Notes: generated by a model not told the origin, from the letters alone. 64,000 bases of DNA from Pseudomonas putida (GCF_028682635.1 NZ_JANHLK010000002.1:1-64000); one strand, 5' to 3'; shown: positions 45,547-55,092, counted from the stretch's first letter. Made by a program: numbers and translations.

Positions 45547-45561
45547 GACTTTTTCAACAGA
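45547..45561. repeat. Solitary IS-end-like motif
   Basis: GACTTTTTCAACAGA matches the core of the IS-like right end at 22487-22501 exactly over 15 bases. No transposase is near. It sits just downstream of the first tRNA-fMet terminator. Confidence 0.45.
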
Positions 45562-45564
45562 TAC

Positions 45565-45596
45565 AAAAAAGGCCACTCTTTCGAGTAGCCTTTTTT
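45565..45596 (-). terminator. Terminator of tRNA-fMet copy 1
   Basis: AAAAAAGGC-ACTC, loop, GAGT-GCCTTTTTT hairpin downstream of the tRNA on the minus strand; T-runs occur on both strands. Confidence 0.85.
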
Positions 45597-45602
45597 GATG
45601 TT

Positions 45603-45679
<77 letters not shown>

Positions 45680-45860
45680 TCTGTGTGGCGGCATTCTATA
45701 GAGAATCGCCGGGGTGTCAACCGTTAATCCCCAATTGGGTCAAATAAGTGTGAGAAAGGGCAAAACAGGGGAGGAGGTGACTTAAGTTTCGGAATCTGAA
45801 CGATTTCTGATAATAGCGTGCTGCGAGTTGTGGCATGCCGATGACAAAACTGACGCGCAC

Positions 45861-45892
45861 AAAAAAGGCCACTCTTTCGAGTAGCCTTTTTT
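45861..45892 (-). terminator. Terminator of tRNA-fMet copy 2
   Basis: Same sequence as 45565-45596, 296 bases away. Confidence 0.85.
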
Positions 45893-45898
45893 GATGTT

Positions 45899-45975
<77 letters not shown>

Positions 45976-46188
45976 TCTGTGTTGGCCATTCTATAGAAAT
46001 ACGCGGGTGTGTCAACCTGCTATTTTGATAAAACCTGTTCCTGTTCAATCGCTTAGCTGTAAATTGCCGCACTCTGGAGGCCTGAGAGGCAGGCATGGCA
46101 AGGGCTGCGGCTCTATTGCAGCGAACTTCTCGATTGAGAAAATAAATTTCTGGCCGGTTCCAACGAATGAAAAAGATCCGTCCGGGTA

Positions 46189-46204
46189 CTGGTGCTATAT
46201 ACAG
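46189..46204 (+). promoter_or_regulatory. LexA (SOS) box of dinB
   Basis: CTGGTGCTATATACAG fits CTG-N10-CAG and the AT-rich consensus right half. It is 69 bases before the dinB ATG. Confidence 0.85.
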
Positions 46205-46272
46205 TTGTCAGTGAGATACTGTTTTTCCTACACCGCGTGACGCTATTTCTACTTCATGAACACCGCGTTGAA

Positions 46273-47334
46273 ATGACCCAGCGAAAGATCATCCACGTCG
46301 ATTGTGACTGTTTTTACGCCGCCATCGAGATGCGGGACGACCCGCGCCTGGCTGGAAAACCCCTGGCGGTAGGCGGGTCGGCGGACCGGCGCGGGGTGAT
46401 TGCCACCTGCAACTATGAAGCGCGGGCCTATGGCGTGCGCTCGGCCATGTCCTCCGGGCATGCTTTGAAGCTGTGCCCGGACCTGACGATCGTGAAGCCG
46501 CGCATGGAAGCTTATAGAGAAGCGTCCAGGGAAATTCACACGATCTTTCGCGATTACACCGAGATCATCGAGCCGCTTTCCCTGGATGAGGCCTACCTCG
46601 ATGTGTCGGACAGCGCGCATTTTGGCGGCAGTGCGACGCGCATTGCCCAGGACATTCGCCGGCGCGTCTCCAATCAGTTGCACATCACCGTCTCTGCCGG
46701 GGTGGCGCCCAACAAGTTCCTGGCCAAGATCGCCAGCGACTGGAAAAAGCCCAACGGCTTGTTTGTCATCACCCCGGATCAGGTCGAGGCGTTTGTCAGC
46801 GGCTTGCCAGTGAGCAAGTTGCACGGGGTGGGTAAAGTCACCGCCGACAGGCTGGGCAAGCTCGGCATCGTCGACTGCTCGCAACTGCGCGAGTGGAACA
46901 AGTTGGCGCTGGTGCGCGAATTCGGCAGTTTTGGCGAGCGACTCTGGAGCCTGGCCCGTGGGATCGATGATCGCCTGGTGCATAACGACAGTCGCCGCCA
47001 GTCCATCAGTGTCGAAAACACCTACGACGTCGACTTGCCGGACCTGCGCAGCTGCCTGGACAAACTGCCGGAACTGCTGGAAACCCTCGCATCGCGCATG
47101 GCGCGAATCGACAGCAGCTATCGGCCGGGCAAACCCTTCGTCAAAGTGAAGTTCCATGATTTCACCCAGACCACGCTGGAGCAGGCCGGGGCAGGGCGGG
47201 ATCTGGGCAGTTATCAGTTGTTGCTGACCCAGGCGTTCAACCGTGGAGGCAAACCGGTGCGGTTGTTGGGGGTGGGGGTGAGGCTGGAGGATCTGCGGGG
47301 TGGGTTCGAGCAGATGGAGTTGTTTGAGCGTTAA
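46273..47334 (+). CDS. dinB: DNA polymerase IV
   Basis: DinB is a Y-family translesion polymerase of the SOS response. The 353-residue protein starts MTQRKIIHVDCDCFYAAIE at 46273 with the metal-binding Asp10, and the second acidic pair lies in SLDEAYLDV near residue 105. The little-finger domain is complete and ends with QMELFER (a possible beta-clamp-binding motif QxxLF). A LexA box precedes it. A longer upstream frame is not supported. Confidence 0.95.
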   Translation: MTQRKIIHVDCDCFYAAIEMRDDPRLAGKPLAVGGSADRRGVIATCNYEARAYGVRSAMSSGHALKLCPDLTIVKPRMEAYREASREIHTIFRDYTEIIEPLSLDEAYLDVSDSAHFGGSATRIAQDIRRRVSNQLHITVSAGVAPNKFLAKIASDWKKPNGLFVITPDQVEAFVSGLPVSKLHGVGKVTADRLGKLGIVDCSQLREWNKLALVREFGSFGERLWSLARGIDDRLVHNDSRRQSISVENTYDVDLPDLRSCLDKLPELLETLASRMARIDSSYRPGKPFVKVKFHDFTQTTLEQAGAGRDLGSYQLLLTQAFNRGGKPVRLLGVGVRLEDLRGGFEQMELFER

Positions 47335-47337
47335 AAA

Positions 47338-47415
47338 TCAAAAGATCGCAGCCTGCGGCAGCTCCTACAGGGGAATGTGAACCCCTGTAGGCGCTGCCGA
47401 AGGCTGCGATCTTTT
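47338..47415. repeat. REP-type palindrome after dinB
   Basis: AAAAGATCGCAGCCTGCGGC arm and inverse CTGCCGAAGGCTGCGATCTTTT flank about 30 bases between convergent dinB and the lipoprotein gene. Confidence 0.88.
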
Positions 47416-47425
47416 AACAGGTGCC

Positions 47426-48382
47426 TCAGTTCGGTCGGGGATCCGCCGCCACCAGTCGCCCGGCATCCTTGGTCAGGGACTTGAGGAATTCGGTCTGCAA
47501 CTCCGGATCGTTGCGGGTCAGCTCGATCAGGCTTTGTTCCAGCTCGGTGGCTTCTTCTTCCAGGCCCAGCTCCGACAGGCGCTTGACCCGGTGCACCCAC
47601 TGGCTCACTTCGTCGTCTTCAAGGTCGTCGTAAATCAACCCGTGGGCTTCGAGCAACTTGCCGCGCAAGGTGCTGCTGACGGCCAGCGACGAATCGCTGT
47701 GCACATCGTCCTTGGCGTCCTGGACGTTGATCTGCAGCTTGCTCAGGTGGTTGAGGTCATGTTCGGCGAACGGGCTGTCCAACAGGTTCAGGCGCAAGAC
47801 GCCGTTCTTGTCGGTGCTCATCTCGAAGGTTTCCTTGCCGGCCTTGACTTCGACCGGACGCTCGCTCCAGGGCAGGCTCGAATACTCCGTGCGCTTGTCG
47901 AGCTGGACTTCGTCGATGCCGGCCAGGTTCTGCTGGGCGCGTCCGTGGGACTGCACGTTCATGAACGGGTTGAGCCCGGCGAAGCCGTAGCTGAACCAGT
48001 CCCGGGTCATGCTGTCTGGCAGATTGCCCAGGGCGAACACGTTGGCCACATTGGCGCCGACACCGGCCACCACCGCGACCGCGCCCAGCGGGATCTCATA
48101 GACCTCCCGCCAGGGTTGGTACGGGGTGTAGCGATCGTAATGGCGGGTGACCTCGAACTCGGTGACTTCAAAAGTCTTCTGCTCGTGGATTTTCACCCGG
48201 CGTTGCGGCAGCTCAAGCACCTTGGGCTCGCCAACATCGATCTGCAGGCTGTGATCGAGCAGTTTGCGCTCGACACGTTCCTCGTGCTCGCTGCGTTGTG
48301 ACATGTGATTGGCACAGCCGCTGACCAGCAGGGCGCCGCACAGGGCGGCACCACCGAGGCCTAAGGTGTTTCGCTTGAACAT
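47426..48382 (-). CDS. Conserved lipoprotein of unknown function
   Basis: The 318-residue protein starts MFKRNTLGLGG at 48382, with lipobox LLVSGC (Cys23), so it is lipid-anchored in the envelope. A hydrophobic Gly/Ala/Val stretch (GAVAVVAGVGANVANVFALG) follows near residue 100. No domain is recognised. It lies 17 bases after the proS stop, so it is co-transcribed with it; the same pairing occurs in P. aeruginosa (PA0956-PA0957). A longer open frame reaching into proS is not coding. Confidence 0.82.
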   Translation of the reverse strand: MFKRNTLGLGGAALCGALLVSGCANHMSQRSEHEERVERKLLDHSLQIDVGEPKVLELPQRRVKIHEQKTFEVTEFEVTRHYDRYTPYQPWREVYEIPLGAVAVVAGVGANVANVFALGNLPDSMTRDWFSYGFAGLNPFMNVQSHGRAQQNLAGIDEVQLDKRTEYSSLPWSERPVEVKAGKETFEMSTDKNGVLRLNLLDSPFAEHDLNHLSKLQINVQDAKDDVHSDSSLAVSSTLRGKLLEAHGLIYDDLEDDEVSQWVHRVKRLSELGLEEEATELEQSLIELTRNDPELQTEFLKSLTKDAGRLVAADPRPN

Positions 48383-48399
48383 GACGTCTCTATCTGGTT

Positions 48400-50115
48400 T
48401 CAGCGGCGGATACGGGCCTGAAGGAAAGGCAGCACGTCGGCGACCGGCAGCGCTTGCGGCTCGGCCTCGGTACGGCTCTTGTACTCCAGGTTGCCTTCGG
48501 CAAGACCGCGGTCGCTGACCACGATCCGGTGAGGAATGCCGATCAGCTCCATGTCCGCGAACTTGATGCCCGGGCTGGTTTTCTTGTCGCGGTCGTCCAG
48601 CAGCACTTCGAAGCCGGCGGCAGTCAGTTCTGCATACAGCTTGTCGGTGGCTTCGCGAACCAGTTCGGTTTCGTAGCGCAGTGGCACCAGGGCGACCTGG
48701 AAGGGCGCCAGGGTGTCGCTCCAGATGATGCCCTTGTCGTCGTTGTTCTGCTCGATGGCAGCCGCGACCACGCGGGACACGCCGATGCCGTAGCAACCCA
48801 TTTCCAGGGTGACCGGCTTGCCGTTCTCGCCCAGCACTTCGCACTTCATCGCCTTGCTGTACTTGTTGCCCAGCTGGAAGATGTGCCCGACTTCGATGCC
48901 GCGCTTGATTTCCAGGGTGCCCTTGCCATCCGGGCTTGGGTCGCCGCTGACCACGTTACGCAGGTCGGCCACGGTCGGTACTGGCAGGTCGCGTTCCCAG
49001 TTCACGCCGAAGTAGTGCTTGTCGTCGATGTTGGCACCGATGCCGAAATCGCTCATCAGCTCGACGGAGCGGTCGATGATGATTGGCAGCGGCAGGTTCA
49101 ACGGGCCCAGGGAACCGGCGCCGGCGCCAATGGCGTCACGCAGTTCGGCATCGCTGGCCATGACCAGCGGGCTGGCCACGCCTGGCTGGTTCGCCGCCTT
49201 GATTTCGTTCAGTTCGTGATCGCCACGGATGATCAGGGCAATCAGCTTGCCTTCTTCCTCAGCGTGCACGATCAGGGTCTTGATGGTCTTCTCAATCGGC
49301 AGATTGAATTTTTCCACCAGCGCGGCAATGGTCTTGGTGTCCGGCGTGTCGACCAGGCGCAGTTCTTCGGTCGCAGCGGCGCGCGAGGATTCGCGTGGCA
49401 CGGCTTCGGCCTTCTCGATGTTCGCCGCGTAGTCGGAACCGTTGCTGAAGACGATATCGTCTTCGCCGGACTCGGCCAGCACGTGGAACTCGTGGGAACC
49501 GGCGCCGCCGATGGAGCCGTTGTCGGCTTCCACAGGGCGGAACTTCAGGCCCAGGCGGGTGAACACGTTGCAGTACGCCTGGTGCATGCGGTCGTACGTA
49601 ACCTGCAGCGAAGGCTGGTCAGCGTGGAACGAATAGGCGTCCTTCATGATGAATTCGCGGCCGCGCATCAAACCGAAGCGTGGACGGATCTCGTCACGGA
49701 ATTTGGTCTGGATCTGATACAGGTTGATCGGCAGCTGCTTGTAGCTGCTCAACTCGTTGCGCATCAGGTCGGTGATGACTTCTTCATGGGTCGGGCCTGC
49801 GCAGAAATCGCGACCGTGGCGATCCTTGAAGCGCAGCAATTCAGGGCCGTACTCTTCCCAGCGCCCGGATTCCTGCCACAGCTCAGCCGGTTGAGTGCTC
49901 GGCATCAACACTTCGAGCGAGCCGGCGGCGTTCATTTCTTCGCGAACGACGGCTTCGACCTTGCGCATCACTCGCAAGCCCATCGGCAGCCAGGTGTACA
50001 GGCCCGAGGCGAGTTTGCGGATCATGCCGGCGCGCAGCATCAGCTGATGGCTGATCACGACCGCGTCGGAAGGCGTTTCTTTCTGTGTGGCAAGCAAAAA
50101 TTGACTGGTGCGCAT
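48400..50115 (-). CDS. proS: Prolyl-tRNA synthetase
   Basis: ProS charges tRNA-Pro. The 571-residue class II enzyme has the bacterial form with an editing (INS) domain between motifs 2 and 3. Recognisable parts are [20 protein letters not shown] (motif 1 region), [21 protein letters not shown] (motif 2), [14 protein letters not shown] (motif 3), and the anticodon-binding C-terminal domain. Full length, start at 50115. Confidence 0.97.
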   Translation of the reverse strand: MRTSQFLLATQKETPSDAVVISHQLMLRAGMIRKLASGLYTWLPMGLRVMRKVEAVVREEMNAAGSLEVLMPSTQPAELWQESGRWEEYGPELLRFKDRHGRDFCAGPTHEEVITDLMRNELSSYKQLPINLYQIQTKFRDEIRPRFGLMRGREFIMKDAYSFHADQPSLQVTYDRMHQAYCNVFTRLGLKFRPVEADNGSIGGAGSHEFHVLAESGEDDIVFSNGSDYAANIEKAEAVPRESSRAAATEELRLVDTPDTKTIAALVEKFNLPIEKTIKTLIVHAEEEGKLIALIIRGDHELNEIKAANQPGVASPLVMASDAELRDAIGAGAGSLGPLNLPLPIIIDRSVELMSDFGIGANIDDKHYFGVNWERDLPVPTVADLRNVVSGDPSPDGKGTLEIKRGIEVGHIFQLGNKYSKAMKCEVLGENGKPVTLEMGCYGIGVSRVVAAAIEQNNDDKGIIWSDTLAPFQVALVPLRYETELVREATDKLYAELTAAGFEVLLDDRDKKTSPGIKFADMELIGIPHRIVVSDRGLAEGNLEYKSRTEAEPQALPVADVLPFLQARIRR

Positions 50116-50257
50116 GGTTGGCCGTTATCGATTGCTGATGACGAGAAATGACGGAGCATTGTACGGGCGAGTTCCGCTGGCGTACAGGCGTGCGGTCGGT
50201 GCGGTGGCAGCAGGACGGAATTGACTCCGTCCTCTGTAGGAATTCTGCGGGTGTTTC

Positions 50258-51817
50258 CTAGGATTCTTCCACGACCTGGGTCGGAACCGGTTCAGGCGTT
50301 GGTGTCGGACCGGCGCGACGGTTCTCCTGGAACCAGTGCAGGGCGATCAGCAGCAGCGTCGGAACGCCCAACAGGGCGGTGATCAGGAAGAAATTGTGAT
50401 AGCCAAACTTCTCTACCATGACCCCCGAATAACCACCGATCAGGCGCGGCAACAAGAGCATGATCGAACTGAGCAGGGCGTACTGGGTGGCGGAGAACTT
50501 GAGGTTGGTCAGGCTCGACAGGTAGGCGACGAACGCCGAGGTCGCCAGGCCCGAGCTGAAGTTGTCCAGGGAAATGGTCAGGATCAGCATGTTCAGGTCG
50601 GCGCCCATGTCGGCGAGCATCAGGAACAATATATTGGTGCCCGCCGACGCGACACCGCCGATGAACAGGATCGGCAGGATGCCAAAGCGCACGATCAGCA
50701 GGCCGCCCATGCCGGCGCCCACCAGGGTCATGATCAGGCCGAAGATCTTGCTGACGCTGGCGATCTGGTCCTTGGTGAAACCCATGTCGATGTAGAACAC
50801 GTTGGCCATCACGCCCATCACCGTATCGGACATCCGATAGGTGGCGATCAGCCCCAGCAGCAGCAGCGCTTGCCAGCGATAACGCAGGATGAAGTCGTTG
50901 ACCGGCGTCAGCACCGGCGCCAGGCCCCGGCGGCCCATGGCCGACAGGCACAGGGCGGTGAGCGTGGTGTAGAGGATGGCGCGCAGGAACGCGCGGTCTT
51001 CGAGCAGCAGGTCGAGCAGGCTCACGCCTTCGAACAGCACGCTGGCAAAGTCGGTGTTGTACAGCTGGGTAAACATGGCTGGCACGGACACCAGCAGCAC
51101 GATCAGGACGAACACCGAGGCCAGTTGATGGACGAAGCTGTAGCGCCCGGCTTGCAGTTGCGTACGCAGCGGTACGGCAGGTTCGCGCATGAACAACGAG
51201 GTGAGCAGTGCCGGGACCATCAAGGCGCCGAACAGCAGGTAAGTGCCGGCCCAGGCCGAATGCTTGTAGTTGAAGCCGGTGGAGCCGAAGCCTTCGGCGA
51301 AGAACAGGGCGCCGGCCGTGGCCAGCAGCGCCGCGATGCGATAACCGGACATGTAGCTGGCGGCGAGCGCCGCCTGGCGACTGTCGTCGGCGATTTCCAG
51401 GCGGTAGGCATCCACTGCAATGTCTTGCGTGGCCGAGGCGAAGGCGACGACCACCGCGATGGCGATCAGCCAGGACAAATGCTTTTGCGGGTCACAGAAG
51501 CCCATCCCGACCAGGCCGAGAATCACCAGCCCTTGCGACAACACCAGCCAGGAACGGCGTCGGCCGAGTTTGCCGAGCAACGGCAGGCGCCATTGGTCGA
51601 GCAGGGGCGACCAGACCCATTTGAAGGCATACGCCAGGCCGATCAGGCTCGCGTAGCCGATGGTTTCGCGCGCCACACCGGCTTCACGCAACCAGACCGA
51701 AAGCGTCGAGAACACCAGCATGTAGGGCAAGCCGGCGGCGAAACCCAGCAATAACAGTACAAGCGTCGAAGGGCTGGCATAGGCAGCAAGCGCGGCGCGC
51801 CAGGTTTTACGGGGCAT
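50258..51817 (-). CDS. ampG: AmpG-family muropeptide transporter (MFS)
   Basis: AmpG imports GlcNAc-anhydro-muropeptides for cell-wall recycling and, in species with inducible AmpC, beta-lactamase induction. The 519-residue protein has 12-14 transmembrane segments and the family motifs GFAAGLPYMLVFSTLSVWLRE, YAFKWVWSPLLDQ and ATQDIAVDAYRLE. Its C-terminal Pro-rich tail (TPTPEPVPTQVVEES) is odd but plausible. It lies upstream of proS on the same strand, 142 bases away. Confidence 0.9.
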   Translation of the reverse strand: MPRKTWRAALAAYASPSTLVLLLLGFAAGLPYMLVFSTLSVWLREAGVARETIGYASLIGLAYAFKWVWSPLLDQWRLPLLGKLGRRRSWLVLSQGLVILGLVGMGFCDPQKHLSWLIAIAVVVAFASATQDIAVDAYRLEIADDSRQAALAASYMSGYRIAALLATAGALFFAEGFGSTGFNYKHSAWAGTYLLFGALMVPALLTSLFMREPAVPLRTQLQAGRYSFVHQLASVFVLIVLLVSVPAMFTQLYNTDFASVLFEGVSLLDLLLEDRAFLRAILYTTLTALCLSAMGRRGLAPVLTPVNDFILRYRWQALLLLGLIATYRMSDTVMGVMANVFYIDMGFTKDQIASVSKIFGLIMTLVGAGMGGLLIVRFGILPILFIGGVASAGTNILFLMLADMGADLNMLILTISLDNFSSGLATSAFVAYLSSLTNLKFSATQYALLSSIMLLLPRLIGGYSGVMVEKFGYHNFFLITALLGVPTLLLIALHWFQENRRAGPTPTPEPVPTQVVEES

Positions 51818-51861
51818 GGGCTGGAGTCTGCCTCAAGAAATACGGAAACAAAGCGCGCACT

Positions 51862-52215
51862 CTAACCGCTGTGCTCTACCGGGCGCCACCCATGACGCTG
51901 AATATCAACACGATTGTTCTGGATACTGATGCCCTCCATGCGCAACCGCGCGCGCTGTTCGTCCCCGGAGGGACTGCCTGCGGGCAGGCTCAGGCGCCCG
52001 CCGGCACCGAGTACGCGGTGCCAGGGTAATTTGCTGTCGCCGGGCAGTTGGCTCAGTGTCCTGCCGACCCAGCGAGCGGCGCGACCCAGTCCCGCCAGTT
52101 CGGCGAGTTGACCATAACTCACGACCTTGCCTTCGGGAACTGACGCGAGCGTCAGGTAGAGCGCCGTGCGTCGGATTTGCGCGGGACTGTCGGGTTGTTC
52201 TGTCGGCTCGATCAC
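51862..52215 (-). CDS. Alkyltransferase-like DNA repair protein (ATL)
   Basis: The 117-residue protein has the C-terminal DNA-binding fold of O6-alkylguanine-DNA alkyltransferases (GKVVSYGQLAELAGLGRAARWVG) but reads LPWHRVL in place of PCHRV, so the alkyl-accepting cysteine is Trp. ATL proteins bind O6-alkylguanine without repairing it and mark it for nucleotide excision repair. The start at 52215 is GTG. The repair route in this strain is inferred from the family. Confidence 0.9.
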   Translation of the reverse strand: MIEPTEQPDSPAQIRRTALYLTLASVPEGKVVSYGQLAELAGLGRAARWVGRTLSQLPGDSKLPWHRVLGAGGRLSLPAGSPSGDEQRARLRMEGISIQNNRVDIQRHGWRPVEHSG

Positions 52216-52379
52216 GTTCGCAGTTCCTGAAGTCGTTCGCAGTACCGTCTGTAGGGTAAATGCTGGATCGCCAATTGAGAAATGAACTCAATAGAAATAG
52301 TTGGGTCAGTCCTTGCTAGGGTCTTATTCCTGCGGATAATGCCGACTTTTTTTCGCGAACCTGAGCCTTTTATTTGCTT

Positions 52380-53387
52380 ATGTTGTCCAGAACCTTGCTA
52401 TGCCTCGCTGTCGTCACTGCCTCCACTCCCTTGCTCGCGGATACCGTCTGGTTGAAGAACGGTGACAAGCTGAGCGGCAAGATCATCCTGTTCGATGGCG
52501 GCAAGTTGCTGGTCCAGACCGAATATGCCGGTGCAGTGCCGATCGACTGGAAGCAGGTCAAGACCCTGGAAAGTGATCAGCAACTGCTGGTCAAGCAGGA
52601 CGCCTACACCGGCGAGAAGGCCAAGTCGCTGCACGCGGCGGATGACGGCAAGGTGACCTTGGAAAACGGTGATGGGCCCAAGACGGTAGAGCTGGCGAGT
52701 GTCCAGCAAATCCTCAAGCCCAAGCCGGTGGTCGAGGATCTGGTGTGGAAAGGCAATATCGATGCGGCCCTCGATTACCAGCGTGCCGAGAAAGATACCG
52801 ATGATTACGACATCGACTTCAAGACCACTGCGCGTCATGGCCGCTGGCGGCACATCGCAGAAGGCGAGTACAACCGCGAGTATCAGGATGACGTGACCAC
52901 CACGGACAATTGGCGGGGAGAGTACTCCCTCGACCGTTTCCTGACGGATAAATGGTTCTGGCAAGGTCGCCTGGTGTACAAGCGTGACAAGGTCGAAGAC
53001 CTTTCCCGCCAGCGCACCGTCGGTACCGGTCCTGGTTATCAGTTCTGGGATGACGAGCTGGGCGCATTCTCCCTGGGCTCGCTGGTCAATCGCACGGATT
53101 ACCAGTTCAGCGATGGCAGCAAGGAGAACTTCTATTCTGTTGCGATGAAGTGGGACTACAACCGCTACCTGATTGGCAAGAAAGTGGAGTTCTTCACCAA
53201 TGGCGAGGTGGGCAAGCCGCTGTCGGGCGTGGCCGAGTATGCGCTGGATGCCGAGATGGGGCTGCGTTACAAGGTGACGGATTGGGCGTCACTGAACCTC
53301 AAGGCCGAGCGAGACATCATCGACGGGACTGATGATGCTGACCTGGACAAGACCCGGTACACGGCAGGGTTTGGCGTGACCTGGTAA
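52380..53387 (+). CDS. DUF481-family outer-membrane beta-barrel protein (YdiY-like)
   Basis: The 335-residue protein has a signal peptide (about residues 1-20, LLCLAVVTASTPLLA), then a small domain (VWLKNGDKLSGKIILFDGGK) and a DUF481 region rich in alternating aromatic and polar residues, ending in W. This is the pattern of an outer-membrane barrel. The start is the ATG at 52380; a TTG at 52374 adds two residues. The function of the family is not known. Confidence 0.85.
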   Translation: MLSRTLLCLAVVTASTPLLADTVWLKNGDKLSGKIILFDGGKLLVQTEYAGAVPIDWKQVKTLESDQQLLVKQDAYTGEKAKSLHAADDGKVTLENGDGPKTVELASVQQILKPKPVVEDLVWKGNIDAALDYQRAEKDTDDYDIDFKTTARHGRWRHIAEGEYNREYQDDVTTTDNWRGEYSLDRFLTDKWFWQGRLVYKRDKVEDLSRQRTVGTGPGYQFWDDELGAFSLGSLVNRTDYQFSDGSKENFYSVAMKWDYNRYLIGKKVEFFTNGEVGKPLSGVAEYALDAEMGLRYKVTDWASLNLKAERDIIDGTDDADLDKTRYTAGFGVTW

Positions 53388-53393
53388 GACGCA

Positions 53394-53450
53394 AAAAGAT
53401 CGCAGTCTGCGGCAGCTCCATGTAGGAGCTGCTGAAGGCTGCGATCTTTT
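53394..53450. repeat. Compact REP-type palindrome after the DUF481 gene
   Basis: AAAAAGATCGCAGTCTGCGG and inverse GCTGAAGGCTGCGATCTTTT with almost no spacer between the arms. Confidence 0.85.
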
Positions 53451-53476
53451 TTTGCCTGTGAAAAACCTGCAGGCAC

Positions 53477-53509
53477 AAAAAAGCCCCGCTGTTGAGGGCG
53501 GGGCTTTTT
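53477..53509 (-). terminator. Terminator of the cold-shock gene
   Basis: AAAAAAGCCCCGC, loop, CGGGGCTTTTT. T-runs on both strands also serve the converging DUF481 gene. Confidence 0.9.
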
Positions 53510-53526
53510 ACTAAAGCAAGTACAAG

Positions 53527-53736
53527 TTAGATAACTTGAACTTCTTCAGCTTGCATGCCTTTCTGACCGCGGGTAGCGATGAAAGAAACCTGTTGGCCTT
53601 CTTTCAGGCTTTTGAAGCCGTCGGATTGGATAGCTTTGAAGTGAACGAACAGGTCGTCACCGGATTGTGGAGTGATGAAGCCGAAGCCTTTTTCATCGTT
53701 GAACCACTTAACGGTACCGGTTTGGCGATTAGACAT
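53527..53736 (-). CDS. Cold-shock domain protein
   Basis: The 69-residue protein is a single cold-shock domain with RNP1 KGFGFIT and RNP2 DLFVHF, binding single-stranded nucleic acid as an RNA chaperone. It is of CspA/CapB type; which paralogue it is cannot be told from sequence alone. The AGGAG ribosome site lies eight bases before ATG. Confidence 0.93.
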   Translation of the reverse strand: MSNRQTGTVKWFNDEKGFGFITPQSGDDLFVHFKAIQSDGFKSLKEGQQVSFIATRGQKGMQAEEVQVI

Positions 53737-54019
53737 GGTGTAACTCCTTGAACAAAGATAACTGCGACTCAGGAAAAACCCTGGCCGAGACTGAGTGCAA
53801 AGAGCAGGAAAAATTCTTGTAGATGGTTGGATCGAAATTCAACATATCGTGTAGAGATTCTCAGTGACACAAGCAGCACAGTGACGCCACCTTAACCCTT
53901 TTTCCGGAACGTGCCAATGCTTCTTGCGAAGGTTTCTCTGTTTTAAGGATCGACGGTGTGTCGGTTCGTCGCCAACGCAGGTAATTCCTGGATGTCCGGC
54001 GAGAATTGCAGCGCGCACT
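53737..54019. other. Leader of the cold-shock gene and spacer to dcd, no gene
   Basis: The bases next to the cold-shock gene probably form a long 5' untranslated leader as in other csp genes, AT-rich near 53800-53860. Nothing else is supported up to the dcd promoter. Confidence 0.45.
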
Positions 54020-54047
54020 TTGAACCCGGCGGCGCGCCCGGTAAGAT
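54020..54047 (+). promoter_or_regulatory. Candidate sigma-70 promoter of dcd
   Basis: TTGAAC at 54020-54025 and TAAGAT at 54042-54047 are 16 bases apart, 43 bases before the dcd ATG. Confidence 0.55.
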
Positions 54048-54089
54048 GCCGGACAGATTTTTTCCACCTCGCTATTCAGGACACCCGCC

Positions 54090-54656
54090 ATGAGCATCAA
54101 ATCGGACAAGTGGATTCGCCGCATGGCGCAGGAACACGGCATGATCGACCCTTTCGTCGAGCGCCAGGTGCGTGGCAGCGACGATAGCCGTGTGATCTCC
54201 TACGGCGTGTCCAGCTACGGCTACGATGTGCGTTGCACCAACCACTTCAAGGTGTTCACCAACATCAATTCGGCGATCGTCGACCCGAAAAACTTCGATG
54301 CGGGCAGCTTCGTCGACATCCACAGCGACGTGTGCATCATTCCACCGAACTCCTTCGCCCTGGCCAGCACCGTCGAATACTTCCGCATCCCGCGTAACGT
54401 ATTGACCATCTGCCTGGGTAAAAGCACCTACGCCCGCTGCGGCATCATCGTCAACGTGACGCCGCTCGAGCCTGAGTGGGAAGGCCACGTGACCCTGGAA
54501 TTCTCCAACACCACCAACCTGCCGGCGAAAATCTACGCCAACGAAGGCGTGGCGCAGATGCTGTTCCTTGAGTCGGACGAAGAGTGCGAAGTGTCTTACA
54601 AGGACCGTGGCGGCAAGTACCAGGGCCAGCGTGGCGTCACTCTGCCGCGCACCTGA
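54090..54656 (+). CDS. dcd: dCTP deaminase
   Basis: Dcd deaminates dCTP to dUTP for dTMP synthesis. The 188-residue protein has the family core [43 protein letters not shown] (split across about residues 110-145), with the catalytic Glu in LEFSNT, and [10 protein letters not shown] normal-length homotrimeric enzyme. In P. putida dcd lies next to the ligase-associated repair genes, as here. Confidence 0.96.
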   Translation: MSIKSDKWIRRMAQEHGMIDPFVERQVRGSDDSRVISYGVSSYGYDVRCTNHFKVFTNINSAIVDPKNFDAGSFVDIHSDVCIIPPNSFALASTVEYFRIPRNVLTICLGKSTYARCGIIVNVTPLEPEWEGHVTLEFSNTTNLPAKIYANEGVAQMLFLESDEECEVSYKDRGGKYQGQRGVTLPRT

Positions 54657-54763
54657 GTCAGCCGTCTGACGAACCGTGGGAATTCCTGGGCGAGCGTACA
54701 CTCTATGGAGTGTACTGTTCCGATCTGCGCAAGGCGGGTCGGGCCATCGCCCAGGAGTGCTAT

Positions 54764-54973
54764 ATGAAGATCGACCCCCGTATCAGTGCCGAACTGGCAA
54801 GGCTTGAGCCCAATCAGGTTGGCGTTTTGGCCTGGTCCTTGTTGGCACATCCGCCAATCAGCATGGCCGGTGGCATCCCCGGCCAGCCTGATCCCGATAC
54901 CCCCAACGAACAACCGACCGAACCTGGTGAGCCGACGCTGCCCGACGAGCCGCCTCCCGCGCCGGTCGCCTGA
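54764..54973 (+). CDS. Small hypothetical protein with an acidic Pro-rich tail
   Basis: The 69-residue protein starts MKIDPRISAELARLEPN at 54764, after a CAGGAG ribosome site. The first half is helical and hydrophobic (VGVLAWSLLAHPPISMAGG) and the second is low-complexity, with repeated Pro/Glu/Asp (QPDPDTPNEQPTEPGEPTLP). I recall similar ORFs in other fluorescent pseudomonads but no function is known. It follows dcd by 107 bases. Confidence 0.65.
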   Translation: MKIDPRISAELARLEPNQVGVLAWSLLAHPPISMAGGIPGQPDPDTPNEQPTEPGEPTLPDEPPPAPVA

Positions 54974-54989
54974 GATATTCTCCTGTACC

Positions 54990-55092
54990 TGTGGGAGCGG
55001 GCTTGCTCGCTAAGGTCGTCAACGATTACGCGGGCTTCCTGACAATACGCGGTGCCCTTACGTCCATCGCGAGCAAGCTCGCTCCTACAGGG
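54990..55092. repeat. REP-type palindrome overlapping the pdeM 3' end
   Basis: GTGGGAGCGGGCTTGCTCGC and inverse GCGAGCAAGCTCGCTCCTAC flank about 60 bases. The right arm runs into the last codons of the convergent pdeM gene (stop at 55085). Confidence 0.82.

Noticed and set aside
48383..48844. N-terminal extension of the lipoprotein gene into proS
   Set aside because: The lipobox-bearing signal peptide begins at 48382; the extension is a shadow of proS.
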